Below, piece after piece: positions 34,167-44,171 of a DNA stretch of 64,000 nucleotides. The first letter of the stretch is position 1. Each line of letters opens with the position of its first letter. The notes under the pieces are model-generated. The model ran no database searches and was not told the DNA's origin. It worked only from the letters and a program-made list of their open reading frames with translations. The DNA comes from Aquarana catesbeiana (Eukaryota > Chordata > Amphibia > Anura > Ranidae), in NCBI RefSeq assembly GCF_042186555.1, contig NC_133336.1, forward strand, positions 186,520,599 through 186,584,598. Direction: 5' to 3'. A program made the translations under genes and the position numbers.

Positions 34167-35040
34167 TGTATCGTGGTAATTGAGTTTAAGTTTTTCATTA
34201 ATAAACAGGTCTTACAAAGCCTTGGTTCACACCTATGCATGCGCAGGAGTCGTGTGTGTGTGTGTGGCAGCCCCCTTTTATTACAATGGACTGTGCTACC
34301 TGTGAGAAACACAGGGAATGAAGTCCCCTAACCATTTTATAAAATGATGCTGCACCATGCGGTTTGGTCTCAGAAAATAATGGCACCTTGCACGTCTGCT
34401 AAAGAGCAGCACATTTCTGTGCATGTTGGGAAGCACGTGATTATGCAAGCGTTCCCGACACAGATGTGAACAAAAGAGAAAAGCTCCAGGTGGTCCATAT
34501 TTGTGGTTATGTATTTTGATGGTTATTTGTGGGTAAGAGAATTTTTCAGTCCATGGCAGTCCATAAAAAAAAATAAATAAATAAAAATGGAAGCCTTAAT
34601 GCTTCTCAGCACAAGTTTTCTTGCCTAACATTGGCAAAACTGTCGCTACTGAGAACTCATCATCAGTAGGATGGCTTTGAAGGACACAGCACGGAGTGAA
34701 AACACTCACCTGATAGCATGTCACTCTCTCTCTCTGGCTTGTGGAGTGAGGTATTGCTCTCTCATCGGTGGACTCAGGTTTTTCAGCTTTTTTTTTTTTT
34801 TGGCAAAGGAGCAGCTCCTCATTGCCAAGGGAGCAACACATACAAAGCAGGTAAATCTCCTCCCTGTAGTTTGTAATAATCCTGTCGCTGGCAAATTCTC
34901 ACTGGAGACAGCATTGGTAGTGTGACATGGGACATAAAGCCAACTGCTTCTCAACTTGACTGAACAGTATTCTAAGTGGTATAATTGCTGAGGCTCTTAT
35001 AAAGTGCTACTAACAAGTACACCTGTACTTCTTCCTTATC
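34167..35040. other. Intergenic, unassigned
   Basis: It contains a (GT)n run at 34250-34265 and a poly-T at 34788-34801. No gene is seen. Confidence 0.4.
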
Positions 35041-35293
35041 AATAAAGCAGAACTCCAGGCATGATCTTTATTGCATACTTACATTGGTCCAGCTTGGACC
35101 AAAGTAGCTATCCATATCTCATACCTGGGAGGTCACTGAGGAAGCTTAGTGTAGCAGTCAGCACTGTGAAAGCCACGGTCCTCCAGGCACTGCCACCATT
35201 CACAGAGTGCCTTGTATTTATTTTTAATGAACACAAGGTATTCTCTGAATGGTGAAGTTCTGTCAACAGCTTGGACCAATGTAAGAATGTATA

Positions 35294-36852
35294 CAGTGGG
35301 GACGGAAAGTATTCAGACCCCCTTAAATTTTTCACTCTGTTATATTCCAGCCATTTGCTAAAATCATTTAAGTTCATTTTTTTTCCTCATTAATGTACAC
35401 ACAGCACACCATATTGACAGAAAAACTGAGAATTGACATTTTTGGAGATTTATTAAAAAAGAAAAACTGAAATATCACATGGTCCTAAGTATTCAGACCC
35501 TTTGCTGTGACACTCATATATATAACTCAGGTGCTGTCCATTTCTTCTGATCATCCTTGAGATGGTTCTACACCTTCATTTGAGTCCAGCTGTGTTTGAT
35601 TATACTGATTGGACTTGATTAGGAAAGCCACACATCTGTCTATATAAGACCTTACAGCTCACAGTGCATGTCAGAGCAAATGAGAATCATGAGGTCAAAG
35701 GAACTGCCTGAAGAGCTCAGAGAGAATTGTGGCAAGGCAAAGATCTGGCCAAGGTTACAAAAAAATTTCTGCTGCACTTAAGGTTCCTAAGAGCACAGTG
35801 ACCAGAACCCTTCCTAGAGCTGGCGGTCAGGCCAAACTGAGCTATCGGGGGAGAAGAGCCTTGGTGAGAGAGGTAAAGAAGAACCCAAAGATCACTGTGG
35901 CTGAGCTCCAGAGATGGGAGAAAGTTGTAGAAAGTCAACCATCACTGCAGCCCTCCACCAGTCGGGGCTTTATGGCAGAGTGGCCTGATGGAAGCCTCTC
36001 CTCAGTGCAAGACACATGAAAGCCCGCATGGAGTTTGCTACAAAAAACACCTGAAGGACTCCAAGATGGTGAGAAAAAAGATAGAACTTTTTGGCCTTAA
36101 TTCTAAGCGGTATGTGTGAAGAAAACCAGGCACTGCTCATCACCTGTCCAATACAGTCCCAACAGTGAAGCATGGTGGTGGCAGCATCATGCTGTGGGGG
36201 TGTTTTTCAGCTGCAGGGACAGGACGACTGGTTGCAATCGAGGGAAAGATGAATGCGGCCAAATAGAGGGATATCCTGGACGAAAACCTTCTCCAGAGTG
36301 CTCAGGACCTCAGACTGGGCCGAAGGTTTACCTTCCAACAAGACAATGACCCTAAGCACACAGCTAAAATAATGAAGGAGTGGCTTCATAACAACTCCGT
36401 GACTGTTCTTGAATGGCCCAGCCAGAGCCCTGACTTAAACCCAATTGAGCATCTCTGGAGAGACCTAAAAATGGCTGTCCACCAACGTTTACCATCCAAC
36501 CTGACAGAACTGGAGAGGATCTGCACGGAGGAATGGCAGAGTATCCCCAAATCCAGGTGTGAAAAACTTGTTGCATCTTTCCCAAAAAGACTCATGGCTG
36601 TATTAGATCAAAAGGGTGCTTCTACTAAATACTGAGCAAAGGGTCTGAATACTTAGGACCATGTGATATTTCAGTTTTTCTTTTTTAATAAATCTGCAAA
36701 AATGTCAACAATTCTGTGTTTTTCTGTCAATATGGGGTGCTGTGTGTACATTAATGAGGAAAAAAAATTAACTCAAATGATTTTAGCAAATGGCTGCAAT
36801 ATAACAAAGAGTCAAAAATTTAAGGGGGTCTGAATACTTTCTGTTCCCACTG
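35294..36852 (+). mobile_element. Tc1-family transposon, copy 2
   Basis: Same family as 11816-13449 but on the + strand. TA at 35292 and 36853 flanks about 210 bp inverted repeats starting CAGTGGGGACGG. The left repeat has lost a few bases. Confidence 0.92.
35680..36635 (+). pseudogene. Tc1 transposase, broken (copy 2)
   Basis: ATG at 35680 (MRIMRSKELPEELR). A two-base loss in the next codons shifts the frame. GQGYKKISAALKVPKS is readable from 35740. Further shifts occur near 35910 and 36040, and a TAG lies near 36265. The last 87 codons hold SQSPDLNPIEHLWRDLK with the final catalytic Glu. Its lesions differ from those of copy 1 at the sites I compared. Confidence 0.88.
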
Positions 36853-36854
36853 TA

Positions 36855-37494
36855 TCTCTAACAAGCTGACAAATCACTGTAGTAGTTGGCATTACTATAT
36901 AAATGGCTACTATCTCCTGGGTCATGACCACACCTGTAAGGAAACTAATACAGCTAAAGCTCATTCTAGAGCAGCTAATGCTAGTGCACATGCCAGCATA
37001 CAGACAAGCTCAGGCCAGTAACTAACATGCATTGGCACACATCGGTGCGCACAGCCACTCCACAGAATGGTGCCAAGCTGTCTATTTAAAGGAGACCCTC
37101 ATGTGCGCTAATCTCTGGATGTTCTTCAGCTTCCCCGTGACCTTTGTTCCTGTGCTCCTGCACTTGCTGACTGATCTCCCATTACTGACCTTGCTCTGTG
37201 GATTCTAGATGCCAACATCGGCTTGCCTCTGACTACGCTCTGCTTGCTTCTCTGGTACTGACCTCTGCTTGCTACACAACTACGATTCCTTCTGTCTTAC
37301 CATGACTAGGTCTCTGTCCCTAGCAGTCACCTGATACGAAGTTATCGGCACCCGTGCTTCTTTCAGTCTTGTACTTCTGTCACCACATTCAGGGTTGCTC
37401 AGACCAGCAGGGAAGCCCTCTCCTCAGCTCGGTCTCTAACCAAGGTACGCGACACCACCACTCCTTCTCTTCACCTTGTCAAATCTGAGAACGC
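36855..37494. other. Intergenic, unassigned
   Basis: It contains a CT-rich block (37110-37450) with many ctgac/ctgctt words, reminiscent of LTR-type leader sequence in frogs. No diagnostic LTR boundary or gene was found. Confidence 0.35.
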
Positions 37495-38139
37495 CTCCTT
37501 GTGTTCTTTGAAAAAAGTTCTGTGAATGGCGGCAGTGCAGAGCAAGAGACATCCTGTGGTCAATGTACAGTGGAGAATCTGCTTGGCAGAGGACCTGAAG
37601 ATCTTGGCTATCACTGTGGTAGTGCTGACTACTATAGTGGTTGTCAGCTTCCTCAGTGCCCGCCCTCCAGGTATGAGATATGGATACTTACATTGGTCCA
37701 AGCTGGACTAATGTAAGCATGCAATAAAAATCTACCTTGAGTTCAGCTTTAAAGACATATAGAGAAGATACTCAGGAAACGGGGCTATAGGCCATGCATG
37801 GCACCAGGTCTGTTGCTTAACACCAGAAGCAAGTAATGTGGCCCCAGGAAAAAAGTGGAAGCTGCTAGCAGGTTTAGAGTACACATATCTACAGTAGCTT
37901 TTATCACCTCCTCCACAAATGAATGCCAAGAAATGTTAAACAGGCAAAAATCTGACGCGTCCTATAGCGACAGACCTTGCCCTAAAACTCAGACCCTTCC
38001 AGTATTGATGGACATTACCCATCCCTACGCACACATTTATTGGCCAGTGAGGGAGCCCATCATAGGGATAGGCCAAAGGGGATGTGTTAAAGGCAAGCTC
38101 TAGGAACTTTGACAACCTTGAGCTTTGCCCATTCATAAC

Positions 38140-38412
38140 ATCCCTGTATTCAGCTTTCCTGGCGCCAACATGGTGGAATAAATGTGGTAGTATCCCAGCC
38201 TACTTCCACAGGCAAGCTGTCATGGTTTGGCACCAGGAAATAGAAATTACAGTAAATATTTGATACAATTTTCTCTATTCCTGGTAGCAACATGGCAAAA
38301 TACATGGTAAATTTGGTCGGGATACTACTCCATGTATGCTGCCATGGATTAGCATCAGGAAAGGAAAATAACGGTAAGTATTTGATACAGGTTTCTGTTT
38401 TCCTGGTGCCAA
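38140..38412. repeat. Degenerate tandem repeat, about 120-130 bp
   Basis: Two to three diverged units containing 'ttcctggtgccaacatgg', 'aaatttgatacaattttct' and 'gtagtatccc'. Non-coding. Confidence 0.6.
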
Positions 38413-38559
38413 CTAGGGATCGACCGATATCGTTTTTTCGGTGCTGATACAATACCGATATTTCGTCCACCTCTCAGGCCGATTATTATGTGCCAATAAT
38501 CTGTAAATTTTTTTTTTTTTTTTTAAATGTACACTGTCCTTTTACTTTGTTTTCTTCTT

Positions 38560-38865
38560 TATCACTGCCATCCCCAAAGCAACAAGCTCCAAGGCTGTTG
38601 TGACAGTAATGGCCTCCAGCAGTGGTACCCCATTCCTGATGCCATCCCCAAAGCAACAAGCACCAAGCATGTTGTGACAGTAATGTCCTCCAGAAGTGGT
38701 GCCCCATTCCTGATGCCACTCATAAGTTTCAAATCAATGAGAACGAGAATCAAGTATGATGTAACACAGTGATGTCCTCCAGCAGCAGTGCCCCATTCTT
38801 TATGCCATCCTCAAGTCAATGAGCACCAAGCATGATGTAACACAGTAGTCTTGCTAATTAGTCTT
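38560..38865. repeat. Tandem repeat of 74-87 bp, about four copies
   Basis: The unit has 'gatgccatccccaaagcaac', 'gttgtgacagtaatg' and 'cctccagcagtggtaccccatt'. The first three landmarks are 74 bp apart; later copies are longer and diverged. Confidence 0.85.
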
Positions 38866-39109
38866 GCATGTACTCAAGTGTCTTGTGAAAGAGATTTTTA
38901 AAGTTGAAACTTGTAATAAACAGATTAAGGTCTTTGATTAGTCAGAATACTCCGGAATCCCTTATTTTACTGAACACGGAGAGGGATGTCAGCAGAAGTT
39001 CAGCTTATAAAAGACATCCTTGATAAATGTACTCATTCTTCTTTAGTTCTCAAAAAATTATTTTAAACATGTTCAATTTTACTTGCAAATTTTATATATA
39101 TATATAATT

Positions 39110-39510
39110 GTTTTTGACTTTCAATAGCTATTGCTGTCACAAGGAATGTAAACATCCCAATTGACAGTAATAGGCAGTGACAGGTACTCTTTATGAAGGG
39201 ATCGTGGATCTACAAGACCCCAAACCCCTCCTCTGTACTTGAAAGTATTCAAAACTTCAAGATCGGAGTTTTTGAATACTTTCTATTTTTTAAAACTGGC
39301 GCCTTTAAGCTGCCAGTAATCCGGGAAGTGAGGTCATGACATCGCTTCCGGGTTATTAGATCCGAGACCCGAACAAAGCTTTGGCTTTGTTCGGGTCTTC
39401 GACCAGCCGGCGGACATGCCGGCTGGTTGCCCAGGCCTCCCTGTGGGACGGGAGATCCCGGGAAAGCGGCGGAAGATGGCGGGAGAGGGTGGACGTAAAT
39501 CAGGTGCAAA
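39110..39510. repeat. Dispersed repeat copy (TTGCTGTCACAAGGAATG family)
   Basis: It shares attgctgtcacaaggaatgtaaacatccc with 63491-63530, and the following spacing to 'gggatc' is similar. Non-coding. Confidence 0.6.
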
Positions 39511-39514
39511 TAGC

Positions 39515-39975
39515 TTGTGTGTGTTATACGCCGATACTTCAATTTTAGCTGCCTCGGAGGGGGCGGGGGGCAGGACGAGCGCCGTCAGATTACATACAGT
39601 GAGAATCTCCTGTTTACTTGGCGGCCTCTGTAATAGGAAGCCCCGTCTCCTGAGCCATCATTGGACCACTGTTCTGTCTATCATAGGAGATTCTCACTGT
39701 ATGTAATCTGTCGGCGCTCATCCCGCTCCCCTCTAGGCTGCAGATGGGCAATGGTGAGGCTGCTGCATTGATGGCAATGGTGAAGCTGCTGCATTGATGT
39801 GGACTGATGAGACTGCATTGATGGCACTTGTGAGGCTGCAGTTGGGCACTGACCCTTATTTTGCTTCAAAGTTTCTTATTTAAAATTTATGTTTTTTCCC
39901 TGAAACTTCCCTCTTAAAATGAATCTGCGTGTTATATGCCTGTGCGTGTTATACGCCGATAAATATGGTATTTGA
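39515..39975. repeat. Inverted-repeat element with 35 bp arms
   Basis: 39577-39611 and 39688-39722 are inverted (GCGCCGTCAGATTACATACA) with weaker pairing outside them. 'tgttatacgccgata' occurs near both outer edges (39520 and 39948), as direct copies. Short 'gatggcaatggtgaggctgctgcatt' repeats lie at 39745-39830. The family is unknown. Confidence 0.65.
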
Positions 39976-40900
39976 CACAATATTCCGTTACCAGTGCCAT
40001 CATTTTATACTTGCAAAGAATCAATGCAATGCAAAAGAAAAAAACAACAAACTTTCATTAAACAAGTAAAAATTCTCATAAAATTATATTATTTTATATA
40101 GTATACACATAAAACACTTTACACAAAAGGAAAGTTTCAAAGAAACCAAAGAGCACAAAGGAAAGCCGAGAATAAATGCATTTGTCCTGCTTAAAAGTGT
40201 GTAACGTAATACAAGATGGATAATCCGTGTCTATCTTGTCTACATCAAACAGGATACATGTCACAGATAATAAAAAGTGAAGCTGACTCCGGTCAGGGGC
40301 TATAGGTCTCCCTGATGACGGTAAGTGACATTCGGCTGTGGGCCTGTGAAGAGATCTGATAGAAAGCAAGTCTATCATTTGAATTATCAATGCAACAACA
40401 CAGCTGTCCTAGTGTGACAACTACGCCTGGATTCCCTTCACATAACTGTCTATGGTTTTTCCTATTTTCCAACAAGAGTTTAACCTCAGCTTGTGGGTGC
40501 ATCCAAGTAAAAAAAAAAAAAATATGCTACACAAGTTCTGTCCATTTCATAGAACCCTTACTGATCTAACACTGTGGAGAGGTGACAGATTCTGAGAAGT
40601 GCTTAAGAGGGATGGAAGTTTGAATGTGTCTATAATACAAAGGCGGCCAATCCTAAAGCCCAGCTGAATTCACAAAAATAGATATGCAGTCACACACACA
40701 CACAATTTGTACTAACAACCACACCTTTCACGTTACAGAAGTTGTGCAGGAAGTCTAAGGGCCGCATAAAATGCAGCGTTTGCTTTTTTTTTTTTTTTTT
40801 TTATGGATCTGAACGCAGGCGTATGGTCTGCTATGGCCCCATGCACACAACTGCGTAAAGATTGGTAACCCTGCACGGTGTTCGTAAAACCAAAAGTTAA
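39976..40900 (-). other. Possible ARNT 3' UTR end or intergenic sequence
   Basis: Unique-looking AT-rich sequence at 40020-40510 without repeat signatures. It could be the distal ARNT 3' UTR, with candidate weak signals (ATTAAA/AATATA variants on the - strand near 40050-40100). No canonical signal was found, so this is speculative. Confidence 0.25.
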
Positions 40901-40949
40901 GGTTGCACCAATACAGTTTTTTTTTTTAAATCGGCGAGAACGTGTACCG

Positions 40950-41810
40950 ATTCTTTCGGTACCAGTACTTTGAAATGTGATTTCCGTCAAGACAATACAA
41001 ATTGTCGCAAATTGCACTGCATGTGACTTGAACAGGAATGTGGTGCGATTTCCCCCACTGCTCCTGTGTGTGTGTATAGAAAGGGAAAAGCTTCATCTAG
41101 ACCAGTGGTTCTCAACCCTGTTCTCAAGTATCCCCCAACAGCCCATGTTTTGGGAATTTCTCTTTGATAAAATAGCTGTCCAAAATACCAAGCCATTGAC
41201 TAGGATTTAAAGCACCTGTGCAAGATAAAGGAAAACCTGCAAACATGGCCTGTTGGGGGTACTTAAGGACAGGGTTGAGAACCACTGATATAGTGGGCAG
41301 CTTAGTAAAATGTTAGAACTCACAGTACATATCTGGCCAAATGCTAAATCTTCCTAGGTGTCCTGGTCCCGCCTATGATAGAAAATCACGGCTGCTGGAG
41401 GTGCTCACAGGGCTGGAGGAGAAGTTCCGGGACTCCATGAGTATAGAGCGGAAGTGATGTCAGCATGGGGGCGGACCACCTCTACATCTTCCCCAGCCCT
41501 GTGAGCACCTCCAGCAGCCGTGATTTGCTATCATCAGCGGGACCGGGACACCTATAAAGATTTTGCATTTGGCCAGATATATACTGTGAGGTCTAACATT
41601 TTAATAAGCTTTCCACTAGATGGAGCTTTCCCTTTCTATACACACACACGAGGGAAATAGCATGTGATTCAGACAGGAATTACACCGCATTCCTGTTCAA
41701 ATCCCATGCGATTCTTTAAAGTAGGATTTGCGTCCATTCATTTTGTATTGCCACAAATCCAAAGTATTGGTTTTGGTATCTGGAGCATTTGTGCGAGTAC
41801 CAATACTCAT
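40950..41810. mobile_element. Foldback element with long inverted arms
   Basis: The left arm (core 41010-41417, minus the 185 bp insert at 41103-41287) pairs with the right arm (41496-41735). Examples are ctgctggaggtgctcacagg and cctgtgagcacctccagcag, and gtgtatagaaagggaaaagc with its reverse. The 78 bp centre is unpaired. Pairing continues more weakly outwards. Non-coding. Confidence 0.88.
41103..41287. mobile_element. Short hAT MITE inside the foldback arm
   Basis: CAGTGGTTCTCAACCCTG at the left and its inverted partner CAGGGTTGAGAACCACTG at the right. The flanks are ATCTAGAC and ATATAGTG. The opposite foldback arm carries the uninterrupted site, equivalent to ATCTAGTG, which explains both as mutated copies of one 8 bp duplication. 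Confidence 0.92.
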
Positions 41811-41974
41811 GCAAATGCTTGGTATTGGCACCGATACTGATATCAGTGCTGCACTATTAAAATTAAAACATCTGCATCCACAGTCCTGCATACAGATTTT
41901 ATTTTATGCACTGAACATTTGTGCTAAGGTTTACATACATAGAGCGCAAATATACTCTACTAGGGTACAAGAGC

Positions 41975-42240
41975 CACCCACATCCTAGCAATGGATGCTA
42001 AGCAGCAAGTGCCGCCTGCGTCCTAGCAACAAAAGACGGTAGGCAGCAAAAGCTACCTGCGTCCTAGCAACGAAAGACGATAGGCAGCAAGTGCCGCCTG
42101 CGTCCTAGCAACGAAAGACGGTAAGCAGTAAGTGCCGCCTGCATCCTAACAACGAAAGATGGTAGGCAGCAATAGCTACCTGCATCCTAGCAATGAAGGG
42201 CGCTAGGTGGCAATGACCGCTTATGTACTAGCAACCAACA
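41975..42240. repeat. 41 bp minisatellite, about six copies
   Basis: The unit contains 'gccgcctgcgtcctagcaac' and 'gaaagacggtaggcagcaa'. The period of 41 bp is exact between 42011, 42052, 42093 and 42134. Confidence 0.95.
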
Positions 42241-44081
42241 GGCTGTATTAACGCTGTAGGGTGCATTTAAACCCGTGTTGCTCTACAAGGAGTGATCCGC
42301 AGTGCACCGTTTTTCACAGAGCGGTGCAGGCGCAGCTGACAGCCATTCAGGAGGTGATGTAGCTGAATGGGCTTTCTAACTGGGAATACTGTGGCTCAAC
42401 CATAAGCCTAGCATTTGCAGTGCAGACCCATTCACTTAAATATGTGGCATTTGGCAGCAGTACTGCTCGCCGAACATGGAGGGGGTCATTTTTGCCACAC
42501 CACAAAGCAAAGCATTGCCTCATTTGTACACCCTGAGCACCTGACTTTGCAGCATAAGAAATAGGCGGTAATAAAAGGGCCCAACTGCCTATTTTTCATC
42601 CCACCCAACCGCAAGTGTACTTTACATGCATACAATATTCGGACAACTAAAATAAAGGATCTTGCTGCAAAAACTCGGTATGCCCATGATCACTTACCCT
42701 AAATACGCTTTTGCATCCTATTAGTCACCTGAGTTAGACCCACTGTAATGTAAAATATCTGGTCAAACGCCCCCTCCCTCTCTCTCTGTGTGAGGACATT
42801 TGTGCTTTACATCTCAAAATACATTCTGCTACCCTTCCCGAGTATGGGGATACCACATGCGTAAGACTTTTTCACAGCCTAGCCACATATGTAAGCAGGT
42901 GCAGTTAGCTAGCCTGTCACCAGGTGGCTCTGTCCCAAAGTAGTGCGATAATAGGGAATATTGTAATCAGGTGTTACGTCCCCTTTTAGACAAAGGGGTG
43001 TGGCTGTTACTCAGCCATTCCAGCACAGAACACTGCAGTGTCAGGGTTGAAAAAAACCCATACTTTTCACAAAGAAAAGGGTTTTTGAGGCATTTTCTAG
43101 TAAACATCCAAAGTCACAATTTATAACAATGCATTGGTTCAGGATTAAAAATAGATAAAATGTGTGACACTTCAACTGGGCTTTAAAGTTTCTAAAAACA
43201 GACTGGCAAAGTTCAGTTAGTGTGTCATGACGGTGGCTTGCAAATTCAGAAGAGATTTTGAAGTAGTAACTTAAAACATCACAGCGACCCATTTTGGGGT
43301 ATTTCTATAAAATAAAGTGAAATAAGATGTTTTAACCTGCATCTTCATCAGGATTTTTGGCATCTTTCTACAGGCCCAGGAAATGTTAAGAGTCAGTTTT
43401 TTTCCAGACCTTTTTGCTTCTAGCTGAGGTGCAAAACAACGATAAATCCACTTGTAAGCCAAAGCGTTAAATTAATAAGCTAATAAGCAGAATATGGTGG
43501 ACATTTAATGTCTCACCTGCATATAGTCATTTTAGCCCACCGCGGGTAGAGAGAATGCCTCAGGTAGTAGTAAAGATATTATAGATGTTTTCTCTAGCGA
43601 ACAATAGTTTCCTGTCCTGACATTTTTTTTTAAAAGGCACCTACTACAATTGTGATTATCCTATGCAAATTGTATCCCTGATTGAGCCTAAAAACAACAG
43701 ATTTTAGGGTCTTATTAGAAAAATGAAATGTGTTCTGGCTGACAAGTATTGAGGCGTTCCTGGGAGGAAGAAGGTTTAGTAGAACATAAATTTGGTGGCA
43801 CGACACGTGAGAATTAAAGCTGGTGAGGGCTGGAGAGCTTCATGTTGACATCTCCTGAGGTTCACAAGGAAGGCAGTTTTGTGATGTCTTGTGCGTCTTC
43901 CACCCAAGCTCTGGATCTGAGGTCCTTCTCGTTTTTTCCACTCTTCTTACCACAAATGGTGCGGTCACAGTTCCTTTACTCCAAGTCAAGGTTGAGAATC
44001 GAGTGGACTTCATGAAAGAGAGGAGGAAGCTCAGTTTACAGGCATCTGGGTTTCATTTCGTGTGCTAGAAACACCAATTTT
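42241..44081 (-). other. Sequence downstream of the ARNT stop, likely 3' UTR in part
   Basis: No repeat family or open frame was recognised. At least the part next to 44082 must be ARNT 3' UTR. A variant signal ATTAAA on the - strand lies at about 43503-43508, but the true cleavage site cannot be fixed by eye. Confidence 0.4.
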
Positions 44082-44171
44082 CTACTCCGCAAAAGACTGG
44101 AACATGTTGAGCTCTGAAAACTCTTCGCTGTTGTAGCTTGAGGTCTGGTCTCCCAGTATGGACAGCATGTC
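44082..44171 (-). CDS. arnt: ARNT terminal coding exon
   Basis: 30 codons including TAG (44082-44084), after a cctag acceptor. It encodes DMLSILGDQTSSYNSEEF then SELNMFQSFAE. The acidic-hydrophobic tail is the conserved C-terminal activation motif region. Confidence 0.96.
   Translation of the reverse strand, partial: DMLSILGDQTSSYNSEEFSELNMFQSFAE

Larger units (their letters stand above)
35041..37753. mobile_element. Inverted-repeat element split by a Tc1 copy
   Basis: 35041-35275 and 37495-37753 are inverted copies of each other: agcagaactccaggcatgat..cttacattggtccagcttgg and its reverse with aatgtaagcatgcaataaa. The outer right end reads TTCAGCTTTAAAG, as in TTAA-type MITEs. A Tc1 element (35294-36852) and unassigned sequence lie between the arms. 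The boundaries are approximate. Confidence 0.55.

Noticed and set aside
37110..37460. Possible LTR or retrovirus-like leader
   Set aside because: CT-rich wording is suggestive, but no boundary repeats, primer site or open frame was seen.
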